A stretch of DNA of 64,000 nucleotides from Occultella glacieicola (GTDB taxonomy: Bacteria; Actinomycetota; Actinomycetes; Actinomycetales; Beutenbergiaceae), in the NCBI RefSeq assembly GCF_004353825.1, contig NZ_SMNA01000011.1, forward strand, positions 98,461 through 162,460, read 5' to 3'. The position numbers were made by a program, and so were the translations under genes. Positions 18,746-27,474 of this stretch are shown in pieces. The notes below the pieces were generated by a model, which did no database searches, was not told where the DNA came from, and saw only the letters and a list, made by a program, of their open reading frames with translations. The first letter of the stretch is position 1. Each line of letters opens with the position of its first letter.

Positions 18746-20233
18746 TCAGTGCGCCACTGTGATGAACGTGCACGAGGCCGCTGGCAGGTGCAGGTCGCCG
18801 ACGGATGTCGCGACGCGAGTCTCGTGCTCGAGAGCGTCCGTGCCGAGCGGTGACCGGTACGACTCGGCCATGGTGATAGTGCCTGCAGGGACATCGAGCG
18901 TTGCGCTCAGCGTCTGCTCACTGCGGTTGAGGATCGCGATCTGTAGGACGCCGTCGGTGTTTCTGGTGGCCACGGCGTCCAGCGCTGGGACCTGTCGCGG
19001 AACGCTGCTGGGATCGACACGGACGGAGGGGTTGCGGCTGTGCAGGTCGGGGACCTCGACCTCGGGTGCGTCGATTTGTACGTCCATGCGAGTCCCGGTC
19101 AGGCGTTCCCGGTAGGTGCGGAAGATGGGAAACAGTGCTGATCGCATCACGGTCCCATGACGGGCGTCGAGGACTGCGTTTCCGTTGACGAGGAATACGT
19201 AGTTCGCCATGGTGACGACATCCGCAGCGCGGAGCATGGCGTGGAACACACCAGCGACGAAGATGGCGTCGCTGCCCGTCCGCGGTGCCGTCCGATCCAG
19301 GCGAAAGGTGTCGTCTGCCTCCTGTCGGTAGTGTCGAATGTTCCACTCGTCGATGGCGATTCCGACTACCCGCGAGGCAGTTAGGTTGTGCTTGCGGACC
19401 AGTTGGCCCATCGCCTCGATCTGTGCCTCGAAGTGCAGGGGTGCCAGCATGACGGCTCGGCGTGCCTCGCTGCTGGCGGCAGGGTGCCCATCGCGATCGA
19501 CTCTCGACCCGTAGAGGTGGAGGGAGAGGAGATCGATGCTGCTTCCTGCCACATCGAGGACCGTCGAATCCCAATCGGGGTCGGTGGCGCCGCTCGAGCC
19601 GACCCCGACGAGGCGGACGTCAGGCTGGTAGCGGCGGAAGAAGCGCGCCCAGCTGTCTAGCGTGTCTGCGTATTTCGCCGCCGTCATCCGCCCGGCCTCC
19701 CAGGCACCCCAGGTCTCATTGCCCAGGCCCCAGTACGCGACGGGCCACGGATCGTGGCGCCCGTTGCGCATCCGCTCGAGGACGTCGCTCGTGGGCTGGG
19801 AGCCGGTGGTGTAGTCGAGCCATCGGAGCGCCTCGATCATGGTGCCGGTGCCCATGTTGACGTTGATGTAGGAAGCTGCGCCCACGCGTTCGCACCAGTT
19901 GAGGAACTCGTGTGTTCCGAACTGGTGACTCTCGAGCTGGCCGCCGCCCCAGTGCCAGTTGGGTCGCACGGGGCGCCGCTCGAGGGGGCCGACGCCTTCC
20001 TCCCAGTGATAGCAGTCGGCGAAGCAGCCCCCGGGCCAGCGCACGACCGGTACCTGCAGCTCGGCCGCGGCAGCAATCACGTCCTCGCGGAGCCCGTCGT
20101 CGTCCATTAACCCCGGGTAGACGCAGTCTTCTACGTGCTCGAAGTACTGTCCGTAGATGTCGCGGTTGATCTCAATCGGTGCCGCGGGTTCCGCCACCGT
20201 GATCGTGCTGGTCAGAGTCCTGGCGTTGGTCAT
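18746..20233 (-). CDS. GH51 alpha-L-arabinofuranosidase
   Basis: 495 aa, cytoplasmic (no signal). I start at the ATG at 20233, preceded by AAGGA; a GTG at 20251 is the alternative. The family signature is clear: IYGQYFEHVEDCVYPGL, RWPGGCFADCYHWE, the acid/base E173 in GLGNETWG and the nucleophile E296 in IAIDEWN. A C-terminal beta domain ends the protein. GH51 enzymes release terminal alpha-L-arabinofuranose from arabinan or arabinoxylan oligosaccharides. Its presence suggests that the polymer carries arabinose side groups as well as uronic acid. It is probably the last gene of the leftward LacI-controlled operon; a 161-bp gap separates it from the gene upstream. Confidence 0.93.
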   Translation of the reverse strand: MTNARTLTSTITVAEPAAPIEINRDIYGQYFEHVEDCVYPGLMDDDGLREDVIAAAAELQVPVVRWPGGCFADCYHWEEGVGPLERRPVRPNWHWGGGQLESHQFGTHEFLNWCERVGAASYINVNMGTGTMIEALRWLDYTTGSQPTSDVLERMRNGRHDPWPVAYWGLGNETWGAWEAGRMTAAKYADTLDSWARFFRRYQPDVRLVGVGSSGATDPDWDSTVLDVAGSSIDLLSLHLYGSRVDRDGHPAASSEARRAVMLAPLHFEAQIEAMGQLVRKHNLTASRVVGIAIDEWNIRHYRQEADDTFRLDRTAPRTGSDAIFVAGVFHAMLRAADVVTMANYVFLVNGNAVLDARHGTVMRSALFPIFRTYRERLTGTRMDVQIDAPEVEVPDLHSRNPSVRVDPSSVPRQVPALDAVATRNTDGVLQIAILNRSEQTLSATLDVPAGTITMAESYRSPLGTDALEHETRVATSVGDLHLPAASCTFITVAH

Positions 20234-20394
20234 GAGGTCCTTCTGGTTCACTTTGCGCAGCGGGTAGATGAAGGCTCCCGCGAAGCGAGAGGGACCTGCT
20301 CAAGACTCCGTCACTATGAGTCCGCCTCCCGCTGTCGCCGTACATCTAGGCGGTCTCAATCTGCTCGGCGGATTTGGGACGGCGGAACGCGCTG

Positions 20395-20724
20395 CTACTG
20401 CTTGAGCACGAGGTAGAGGTCATACTTGAACGCGGTCGCATCGGGCCCGTCGATCCTCAGCCGCAGCCAGCCACCGAAGTGCGAGATCGGGACCCGGATG
20501 CCCTCGGCACCGGCTGGCAGCACGGCAGATGTCCCATGGGGCAGCCAGCGTCGTCCGTCTGCGGAGACCTCGACCTCCAGTGCGATCGGGTCGGGGCAGG
20601 GGACAACCGCATACAGGAACGCCGTGGCTTCCCCTGCCCAGGCGCACTCGTACGGCTCGGTGTGATGGGTGCCGGAGAAGTCGGCATGCCGCTCCAGGAT
20701 CGCGGTGTGGCTCTCACGGATCAT
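20395..20724 (-). CDS. Small uncharacterised protein, 109 aa
   Basis: The ATG at 20724 overlaps the stop of the preceding gene (ATGA), which fixes the start although the frame is open further up. The sequence is a mix of beta-type segments (ALEVEVSADGRRWLPHG, LRLRIDGPDATAFKYDLYL) without a signal peptide or membrane span. Residues 14-22 (HADFSGTHHT) hold three histidines. I do not recognise the family. Tight coupling to the 276-aa gene suggests that the two products act together. Confidence 0.75.
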   Translation of the reverse strand: MIRESHTAILERHADFSGTHHTEPYECAWAGEATAFLYAVVPCPDPIALEVEVSADGRRWLPHGTSAVLPAGAEGIRVPISHFGGWLRLRIDGPDATAFKYDLYLVLKQ

Positions 20725-21551
20725 CCGATAACTCCCGTCGACAGCATCACCGAGTCCACGTAGAGGAAGGATCGGGAGTCGGTGTTCGCGTCCACCCAGA
20801 ACCCGACGTTGAGCATCCCGCGCAGGTTGGGCCAGGCGGGCATAGTCAGCGGTTCGAGCGAGGCGCCGGACCAGACACGGTCGTTGCACTGGAACTCCAG
20901 GTAGCGCATCGTCGCCAGATCGAAGTCCACCCTCAGGTAGTGCCAGTTCTGTTTCGTGGCCAACTCGTTGTAACAGAGGTCCTGACGGCCGTCGGGGACG
21001 TCAGTCCACTGATCGTTTCCAAGGTGGAAGTGGGTCCTGGTCTCGGAGGAGATCGTCTGCGCGCGGCGGGGACTCGCCTTGTATTGCCATTGGTGCCGTG
21101 GCGGGCCGTCGCCGTCGGCGTTGAGGAAGCGCAGGTGCGGCATCACCCGGTGTTCGTCGTCCTGTAGGTCGAGGAAGATGCCAAAGCTGCGCACGTCACG
21201 GTCAGACAGCGTCATCGACGTCGCCTCCGGTTTGGAGGTGACCCATCCCTCGACGCGGATCGGCTGCGCCCGCCGGAACGTCAGGCGCTTCAGGGCAACG
21301 GCGATGCTGTCGCGGCGGGCACGGGTGGCCAGTTTCATCGCGTAACTGCCATGCAGCGAGCCCGCGGTGCCGGTGTCCCACATGGTGAGGTTGCTGAGCA
21401 TCGGGGGTCGGAAGTCGCGTTGCTCGGGAAGGATCGTGTCCAGCGAGCCCTCGTAGTTCCCGGTCAGCAGCGTCCAGCCCTGCAGCCCGCGGTCGAAGTC
21501 GTCGTCGAGCAGTATCTGGGATAGCGGCTCGAAGCCGTCGGCGGCGTTCAC
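20721..21551 (-). CDS. Uncharacterised beta-rich protein of the LacI-controlled operon
   Basis: 276 aa from a GTG at 21551 that overlaps the stop of the upstream cyclase gene (GTGA). The long open frame further upstream is a shadow of that gene. The sequence looks like a jelly-roll or laminin-G-type beta-sandwich: LLDDDFDRGLQGWTLL, AVALKRLTFRRAQPIRVEGW, NWHYLRVDFDLATMRYLEF, FLYVDSVML. No signal peptide or catalytic motif is evident. Could be a carbohydrate-binding or lyase-like fold working in the cytoplasm. It is coupled on both sides by 4-nt overlaps, which implies a fixed role in the pathway. Confidence 0.78.
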   Translation of the reverse strand: MNAADGFEPLSQILLDDDFDRGLQGWTLLTGNYEGSLDTILPEQRDFRPPMLSNLTMWDTGTAGSLHGSYAMKLATRARRDSIAVALKRLTFRRAQPIRVEGWVTSKPEATSMTLSDRDVRSFGIFLDLQDDEHRVMPHLRFLNADGDGPPRHQWQYKASPRRAQTISSETRTHFHLGNDQWTDVPDGRQDLCYNELATKQNWHYLRVDFDLATMRYLEFQCNDRVWSGASLEPLTMPAWPNLRGMLNVGFWVDANTDSRSFLYVDSVMLSTGVIG

Positions 21552-22198
21552 AGCGGAAGCAGTACGGCTCGGCTGGGCGAGGCCTCTGCCTCGGCCAGGG
21601 GCAGAGGCAGGCAGATGAGCAGGTATTCCCCGGGGTCGACGTGGTGCAGCACGAGGCCCTCCACAACGGTGACGTCGGCGCCCAGCAACGTGTGGTGTAC
21701 CGCGCGATCCGTTGAGCCGAAAGGTTCGATGGAAGGTGCGTCGATCCCGATCAGGGCGACGCCGGCGGTGACCAGCCGCTCGGCCGCCGCTCCGGAGAGC
21801 GCGCGGAAGTGAGGGTCGAACGACTCGCCTGCGCGTGCTGGCGCCGGGGTTCGCAGGAGCAGTCGCTCCTGCGGCTGCGGCTGCAGGGCGTCGATCTCGG
21901 CGGCCTCGATTGTGCCGGTCGGCGCGGCGACCTCGGCCACCCGGCAGCGGCCGATCAGCGGTGCCAGTGACTGCCCGCCAATCCGGGCGCCTCCGGCGAG
22001 GTGGTGGTAGGGGGCGTCGACGTGGGTGCCGGTGTGGCTGTTGAGCAACCAGCTGCTGTGAGCGGTCCGTTCGCCGGGTCGATGCCTGGAGTGCCAGCGC
22101 ACCTCCGGCGGGAAACGATCCTCCCACGATGCCATTCCCGGCAGGATCGGTGCGGAGATGTCGATGATCGGCCCGAGCGACGTCGAGAGTGCACTCAT
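21548..22198 (-). CDS. Cyclase-family (kynurenine formamidase-like) metal hydrolase
   Basis: 216 aa; the ATG at 22198 overlaps the stop of the SDR gene. The PF04199 metal-binding signature HTGTHVDAPYHH is at residues 54-65, with further conserved segments GIDAPSIEPF and HHTLLGADVTVVEGL. Family members hydrolyse amides, lactones or cyclised acids with a divalent metal. In this setting opening of a sugar-acid lactone made by the SDR is a reasonable guess, but nothing in the sequence proves it. Cytoplasmic. Confidence 0.85.
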   Translation of the reverse strand: MSALSTSLGPIIDISAPILPGMASWEDRFPPEVRWHSRHRPGERTAHSSWLLNSHTGTHVDAPYHHLAGGARIGGQSLAPLIGRCRVAEVAAPTGTIEAAEIDALQPQPQERLLLRTPAPARAGESFDPHFRALSGAAAERLVTAGVALIGIDAPSIEPFGSTDRAVHHTLLGADVTVVEGLVLHHVDPGEYLLICLPLPLAEAEASPSRAVLLPL

Positions 22199-22944
22199 CG
22201 CGCCAGCACCCCCCCGTCGACGGCGATCGCGTCGCCCGTCATGAAGGAGGCGTCCGGGCCGCACAGCCAGGTAGCGAGTCGGGCGACCTCGTCGGGGTCG
22301 CCGAGCCGCCGCAGCGCCGCGTTGTCCAGATACGCCTGTTCCTTGACCGGCTCTTTGGTGATGACGCGCTCCACCATCGGTGTCCGAATGTGGCCAGGCA
22401 GGATCGCGTTGACCCGAATGCCGTGCTCGGCCTCTTCCAGCGCGGCGCAACGGGTGAGGCCGATGATCCCGTGCTTGGCAGCTACATAGGCGGCGGCACC
22501 TCGGACGCCGCGCACTCCGACGACCGATGAGGTATTGACAATCGCGCCGCCGCCCGCGCGCCGCAGCAGCGGGATCTCGTGCTTCATCGACAGCCAGATG
22601 CCCTTGAGGTCGATGTCGATCGTCCGGTCCCAGTTCTCCTCGGTGCAGTCTGCGATAATCGCGCGCTGCTGCTCCACGCCGGCGCAGTTGACGGCGTGAT
22701 CGAGCCGGCCCCAACGCTCTTCGATGACGGCGGCCAGGGCGCGCATGTCGTCTTCGCGTTGCACGGCACAGGGCACGAACAGCGCAGTCCCACCCGCCGA
22801 TTCGATCTCGGCGGCGGTGCGAGCACCACCGTCGGCATCGACGTCAGCGATCACCACCGCGGCGTCCCCGGCGGCGAAACGCAGTGCGACAGCCCGGCCG
22901 ATACCGGACCCACCGCCCGTAACTAAAGCGACTCGTTGACTCAT
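22195..22944 (-). CDS. Short-chain dehydrogenase/reductase
   Basis: 249 aa, classical SDR. The cofactor motif TGGGSGIG is at residues 9-16, followed by NCAG, the catalytic Ser in IVNTSSVVG and YVAAK (Tyr/Lys). The start ATG at 22944 lies 10 nt from the LacI operator, with only a weak ribosome site, so a leaderless or very short leader transcript is possible. First gene of the leftward operon (SDR, cyclase, two unknowns, probably GH51) and divergent from lacI. In lyase loci such SDRs often reduce 4-deoxy-5-hexoseulose uronate or 2-keto sugar acids; exact substrate unknown. Confidence 0.88.
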   Translation of the reverse strand: MSQRVALVTGGGSGIGRAVALRFAAGDAAVVIADVDADGGARTAAEIESAGGTALFVPCAVQREDDMRALAAVIEERWGRLDHAVNCAGVEQQRAIIADCTEENWDRTIDIDLKGIWLSMKHEIPLLRRAGGGAIVNTSSVVGVRGVRGAAAYVAAKHGIIGLTRCAALEEAEHGIRVNAILPGHIRTPMVERVITKEPVKEQAYLDNAALRRLGDPDEVARLATWLCGPDASFMTGDAIAVDGGVLAR

Positions 22945-22953
22945 GTGGAGTAC

Positions 22954-22965
22954 TGTAGCGCTACA
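22954..22965. promoter_or_regulatory. LacI-type operator, copy 1
   Basis: The perfect 12-bp palindrome TGTAGCGCTACA has the central CG typical of LacI-family sites. It lies between the divergent SDR (start 22944) and LacI (start 23014) genes, so it should control the SDR operon and lacI itself. Identical to 24115-24126. Confidence 0.8.
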
Positions 22966-23013
22966 AGCGACCTGTGAAGCGCAGATCCGAGAATCGTGGG
23001 GTAAAACTGTCCG

Positions 23014-24039
23014 ATGACCACGCTGCAAGACGTAGCGGCGCACGCCGGAGTCTCACCGATGACAGTTTCCAACGTGGTCAACGGTCGCCCCGGGGTCGCT
23101 GAGTCCACGAGGCTGCTGGTTGACGCTTCCATTCGGCACCTCGGGTACAAGCCGAACCTCTCCGCGCGACGCCTGGCCAAGGGCCGCACCGGCATGCTGA
23201 CTCTCAGCATCCCCGAGGTGGAGATCCCGTATTTCGCGGAGATCTCCAGTGCGATGCTGCGGGCCGCTCTTGAGCGCTCGATGGACATCCTCATCAACCA
23301 GAGCGACTGGGACCGCGATCGCGAGCTGGATCTGATCCACGGCTCGATGAGCCTGCTGACCGATGGAATCCTGCTCTACCCCTCGACCCTGACGCAATCC
23401 GATCTGAACGGTGCCCGTCCTGGCGTCCCGCTGGTGCTGTTCGGGGGTTCGGAGGTGTTCACCAACGTCGATCATGTGGTGATCGACAACGTCGCGGCGG
23501 CTCAGGAGGCCACCGAGCACCTGGTCTCGCTCGGGCATCGGCGGATAGCCTTGATCGGTCCCCACCTGGAGCCGAATAGCCGCAAGCCGAACGGGCGTCT
23601 CGCGGGTTACGCCCGGGCACTAGAGGTAGCACGGATCAAGCGCAGCCAGGAGCTACTGGTCAACGTGCCCACCTATCACCGGGTCGACGGCTACCGCGCG
23701 ATGCAGCAACTGTTCGAACTCCCGCAGCCGCCCACCGCGGTGTTCTGTCTCAGCGACCTGCTGGCGGTTGGCGCGCTGCACGCGGCCTACGACCGCGGCG
23801 TCGCGGTTCCCGGGGAGCTATCGATCATGGGGTTCGACGACGTCGAGGAGTCGCGGTACTCGAACCCGGCGCTCACCACGATCAAACCGGACAAGCTTGC
23901 GATCGCCAGGCACGCGCTCGACCTCATCTCCGGGCCAGGCGAGGGTTCCGAACAGAACGGGCCCCGCACCGTGATCACCAACCACGAGTTGGTTATCCGG
24001 GCAAGCACCGCGGCGCCGGGCCGCACTGCCGCCCACTGA
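23014..24039 (+). CDS. LacI-family transcriptional regulator
   Basis: 341 aa. The N-terminal HTH and hinge are clear: TTLQDVAAHAGVSPMTVSNV, then LSARRLAKGRTG. The periplasmic-binding-like sensor domain has LLYPS, VVIDNVAAAQEATEHL, GHRRIALIG, FCLSDLLAVGAL and IMGFDDVEESRY. Local regulator of the block 18746-31270, with operator copies in both flanking intergenic regions. Inducer is probably an oligosaccharide or sugar acid from the lyase reaction (inference). Full length. Confidence 0.93.
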   Translation: MTTLQDVAAHAGVSPMTVSNVVNGRPGVAESTRLLVDASIRHLGYKPNLSARRLAKGRTGMLTLSIPEVEIPYFAEISSAMLRAALERSMDILINQSDWDRDRELDLIHGSMSLLTDGILLYPSTLTQSDLNGARPGVPLVLFGGSEVFTNVDHVVIDNVAAAQEATEHLVSLGHRRIALIGPHLEPNSRKPNGRLAGYARALEVARIKRSQELLVNVPTYHRVDGYRAMQQLFELPQPPTAVFCLSDLLAVGALHAAYDRGVAVPGELSIMGFDDVEESRYSNPALTTIKPDKLAIARHALDLISGPGEGSEQNGPRTVITNHELVIRASTAAPGRTAAH

Positions 24040-24114
24040 CCAGATTAGTCATCGCCGCGACAGTTGCGGACCGTGCATACGTACCTCCGACCGTCCTACT
24101 TGCGGGAGGGTGTA

Positions 24115-24126
24115 TGTAGCGCTACA
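24115..24126. promoter_or_regulatory. LacI-type operator, copy 2
   Basis: TGTAGCGCTACA, identical to the copy at 22954. It lies 22 bp before the GTG start of the lyase at 24148, ahead of the lyase-SBP-permease operon. Confidence 0.8.
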
Positions 24127-24147
24127 GTCGCGGTCGGAGGTTCCACC

Positions 24148-27100
24148 GTGCAACGTCGCCACTTCATGTTCCTTGCCACTGCCGCAGCCGCCGGCGCTCT
24201 CAGCCACGTGTCCCTGGAGGCACGACTCGCCGCAGCAGCGCCGCGGACGATCCGCCCCGAGCACCCCAGGCTGCTGCTCACCGACCTCGATCGGATCCGC
24301 AACGTCGCGGTCGGCGACCCGGTCGCCGAGGCGTGGTGTGCGGAGATCGTCGCCGTCGCCGAGGGGCTGACCGGCCAGCCGGTCTCGGCGTACACGCTCT
24401 CGGGCGGCCGACTGCTCGCCGTCAGTCGCGAAGTACTGCACCGGGTCTACTCCTTGGCGACCGCCTGGATCCTCACGGACGACCCGCGCTACGCGACGCG
24501 GCTGTGGCAGGAGCTCGACGCGGTGTGCGCCTTTCCTGACTGGCATCCGTCACACTTCCTCGACACCGCCGAGATGACGCACGCGGTCGCCATCGGCTAC
24601 GACTGGCTGTACGGCCACTGGACCAGCGCCCAGCGCGGTGTCTTGGAGACAGCGATCATCGCCCACGGGCTGAGCGCCGCGCTCCCCGCCTATGCGGGAT
24701 CGCAGCCGTGGCCTGCGTGGCCGAACAACTGGAACATCGTCTGCAATGGCGGCATGGTCGCGGGTGCTCTCGCTGTCGCCGACGTCGACACCGATCTCGC
24801 CGAGGACATCTTGGCCAAGGCGCTCGCCTCGTTGCCGCTCGCCCTGGAGGCCTACGGTCCCGACGGCGGCTACCCCGAGGGCCCGGCCTACTGGGAGTAC
24901 GCCTTCAAGTATCTCGTGCTGCTCGTCGCGAGTCTGGAGAGCGCCACCGGGGACGACGAGGGGATCGCCGACCTGCCTGGCGTCGCGGACACCGGTGACT
25001 TTCCCCTGCACCTGACGGGCCCAACTGGCCTGATCTTCAACTACTACGATGGCGCGGACACGCCGGTGCATGCGCCTGAACTGCTCTGGCTGGCCCAGCG
25101 ATTCGGGCGGGACGACGTCGGGTGGATCGGGCTGCGTGGCGTAGAGGAGCGCAAGTCCGGTTGGCCGAAGTTGGCGAGCGGCCTGATCTGGTATGACCCC
25201 GAGCTGGTGCAGGGTCCGGTCGAGGCCGACACGGCTCTGGATGCCCGATTCGACCGCTGTTGCGTGGTGACCTTCCGGAGCGGATGGGAGAGCGAGGAGG
25301 CGCTCTACCTCGGCGCCAAGGGGGGCGACAATAGCGAGCGGACGCTGGAGATATCTGGCCACTCGGACATGGACATCGGGACGTTCGTGCTCGATGCGCT
25401 CGGGCAGCGCTGGTTCACCGAGCTCGGCAGTGACGACTACGGCCTGCCCAGCTATTTCCGGAGCCTGCGCTGGAGCTACTACCGCAAGCGCCCCGAGGGT
25501 CAGAACACCCTGGTCATCGGGCCGGGTGACATCGACTCACCCGGGCAGGCGCTGCAAGCGGTCGGTACCGTCGTCGCTCGCGCGGTCGGACCCGAGGAGG
25601 CGTGGGCCGTCATGGACGGGACTGACGCCCGGGACGGCATCGTGTCCTGGCGGCGTGGCTGGCGCCTGTTCGACCACCGTCGCCGGGTCCTGGTCCAGGA
25701 CGAGTTCGAGCTGGACGAGCCCCAGGACGTCTGGTGGTTCGCCCACACCGCCGCCGAGGTCGAGATCGCAGCGGATGGTCGCAGCGCGACCCTGACGTCC
25801 AGGGGTGAGAGCTTGCTGGCGCGAATTACGACGCCCGGTGCGGTGTTCCTCGCACTTGCTGCCCGGCCGCTGTGGACCTCGCCGGACCCCGCGGGACAGT
25901 CGCAGAACCGAAGCATCTCCAAGCTCGCGATCCGGCTTGTCGGGGTACAGCAGGGCAGCATCGCCGTGGAGTTCGAGCCGCGCGTGCCCGGCGCTCCGGC
26001 GGCAGCGCCGGAGCCGGTGGTGCCACTCGCGGACTGGGTCGCGCCGGCGAGCGAGGTCGCCATGCTGACGTCGCTTGAGAACGATGACACGCCGATCCCC
26101 GCGTTCGCACCCGGCAACTTCAGCTACCGCGTGGGCGAGCTCGCGAACCTGACCGCTACCGCGGAGTCTGGGGCGAGCGCCACTGTCACCGACGGTGACG
26201 CGTCCACCCCGGCCACCGTGGTTGTGACTAAACCTGGCCATCGCCCCGGTCGCTACCTCATCTGGCAGCACAACCCGTGGGGTCTGGGCAACTTCGCCCG
26301 TCCGATCATCGCCAGCGACGACGACGGCAACGTCCCGGAGAACACGATGGACGGCCAGACCGGTACCCGCTGGTCCGCGTTCGGCGACGGGCAGTGGATC
26401 GCCTTCGACTTGGGCTCGGATGGGCCGATCGGGAGCATCCGGATTGCCTGGCAGAGCGGCGAGGCCCGGGTCGCGTCCTTCGCGATCGAGGTCGCCGGCG
26501 AGGACGACCTGAGCTGGACGCCCGTCTGGCAGGGGCAAAGCAGCGGCACTACCGCGGGGCTAGAGACGACCACCTTCGGTTCCGTGACCGCGCGCTACAT
26601 CCGGATCGTGTGCTTCGGCACCTCGACCGGTCAGTGGAACTCCATCACCGAGGTCGAGATCCCGGGTCGCGAGGTCGAGACCAGCTGGCTGGAGCGGGTG
26701 GAGCGCCTGGAGCTCGCCGTCGGCGATGTTCCGGTCGATGGCAGCGCGGCCAGTACTCTCGCCGGTATCGCGCGGAGTGGCGCTCAGATCGACGTCGACG
26801 ACTGGACGGTCGAGTACCTCTCGCTCGATGAGTCGGTGGCCACCGTTGACCAGAGCGGCGTGATCTCTGGGGAGTCAATCGGTGCGGCCACCGTGGTCGC
26901 GATCGCGACGTCGCCTGGTCGGCGCCTGCTTCACACGGCTTGCACCGTCGCGGTCGGGGATCCGGACCGTCCAAGGTTCGCCTCTATCGGGGACACGTAC
27001 GTGCGCGCCGGGCAGTACGCCGATACGAACTACGGGACATTCGGGGTGCTCCGGGTGAAGGCGACCCTCGACCCGGACGACGACCTCCACCGACGTGCGT

Positions 27101-27474
27101 TCCTGGAGTTCGCGCCGCAGCCGCAGTCGCGTCCGATCGCGCAGGTGCTGCTGCACCTGTCCGCGAGGGTGGCCGATCCAGCCGGATCGAGCATCGACCT
27201 GGTGGTCCGTGCGGCCGCTGGTGCGTTCGACGAAGCGGCCACGACCTGGAACGACCAACCTGCGCTCGGCGCGGCGCTCGGCGTCGTACCCGTCGACAGC
27301 TCCGTCGCGTGGCGCACGGTCGACCTCACCGACGAACTGGCGGAGCAGATTGGCGCCGGCGAGGCCGTGCTGCTTGCGCTCGTCCAGGAACCGGCCAGCG
27401 GTACCGGGCTCGCCACCGAGGTCTCAGGTCGACGCTCCACGACGATCCCCTACCTGGAGGTCGTGCTCGCATGA
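24148..27474 (+). CDS. Large multimodular exported heparinase II/III-type lyase
   Basis: 1108 aa from the GTG at 24148, which has GGAGG 7 nt upstream and puts the twin-arginine (QRRHFMFLATAAAAGALS) at the N-terminus; the ATG at 24064 lies before the operator. Lyase part about 35-640: MTHAVAIGYDWLYG, NNWNIVCNGG, YPEGPAYWEYA, GGDN...GHSDMDIGTFVLD and YYRKRPEGQNTLVI. A discoidin-like module follows at about 714-837 (SDDDGNVPENTMDG), an Ig-like (BIG2-type) stretch at 854-937, and a C-terminal DNRLRE/CBM96-like domain at 940-1108 (DTYVRAGQYADTNYG, ATTWNDQPALG). CBM96 members are known to bind alginate, so a surface-acting lyase on a uronic-acid polymer is likely. Probably heads the second import operon. 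Confidence 0.88.
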   Translation: MQRRHFMFLATAAAAGALSHVSLEARLAAAAPRTIRPEHPRLLLTDLDRIRNVAVGDPVAEAWCAEIVAVAEGLTGQPVSAYTLSGGRLLAVSREVLHRVYSLATAWILTDDPRYATRLWQELDAVCAFPDWHPSHFLDTAEMTHAVAIGYDWLYGHWTSAQRGVLETAIIAHGLSAALPAYAGSQPWPAWPNNWNIVCNGGMVAGALAVADVDTDLAEDILAKALASLPLALEAYGPDGGYPEGPAYWEYAFKYLVLLVASLESATGDDEGIADLPGVADTGDFPLHLTGPTGLIFNYYDGADTPVHAPELLWLAQRFGRDDVGWIGLRGVEERKSGWPKLASGLIWYDPELVQGPVEADTALDARFDRCCVVTFRSGWESEEALYLGAKGGDNSERTLEISGHSDMDIGTFVLDALGQRWFTELGSDDYGLPSYFRSLRWSYYRKRPEGQNTLVIGPGDIDSPGQALQAVGTVVARAVGPEEAWAVMDGTDARDGIVSWRRGWRLFDHRRRVLVQDEFELDEPQDVWWFAHTAAEVEIAADGRSATLTSRGESLLARITTPGAVFLALAARPLWTSPDPAGQSQNRSISKLAIRLVGVQQGSIAVEFEPRVPGAPAAAPEPVVPLADWVAPASEVAMLTSLENDDTPIPAFAPGNFSYRVGELANLTATAESGASATVTDGDASTPATVVVTKPGHRPGRYLIWQHNPWGLGNFARPIIASDDDGNVPENTMDGQTGTRWSAFGDGQWIAFDLGSDGPIGSIRIAWQSGEARVASFAIEVAGEDDLSWTPVWQGQSSGTTAGLETTTFGSVTARYIRIVCFGTSTGQWNSITEVEIPGREVETSWLERVERLELAVGDVPVDGSAASTLAGIARSGAQIDVDDWTVEYLSLDESVATVDQSGVISGESIGAATVVAIATSPGRRLLHTACTVAVGDPDRPRFASIGDTYVRAGQYADTNYGTFGVLRVKATLDPDDDLHRRAFLEFAPQPQSRPIAQVLLHLSARVADPAGSSIDLVVRAAAGAFDEAATTWNDQPALGAALGVVPVDSSVAWRTVDLTDELAEQIGAGEAVLLALVQEPASGTGLATEVSGRRSTTIPYLEVVLA

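Noticed and set aside
18430..18894. Possible transposase remnant (GTSLVGATTLDVGG)
   Set aside because: Resemblance is too short to name a family, and part overlaps the end of the GH51 gene.
20721..22127. Full 468-aa frame as one protein
   Set aside because: The first 192 codons are a shadow of the cyclase gene; the real start is the GTG at 21551.
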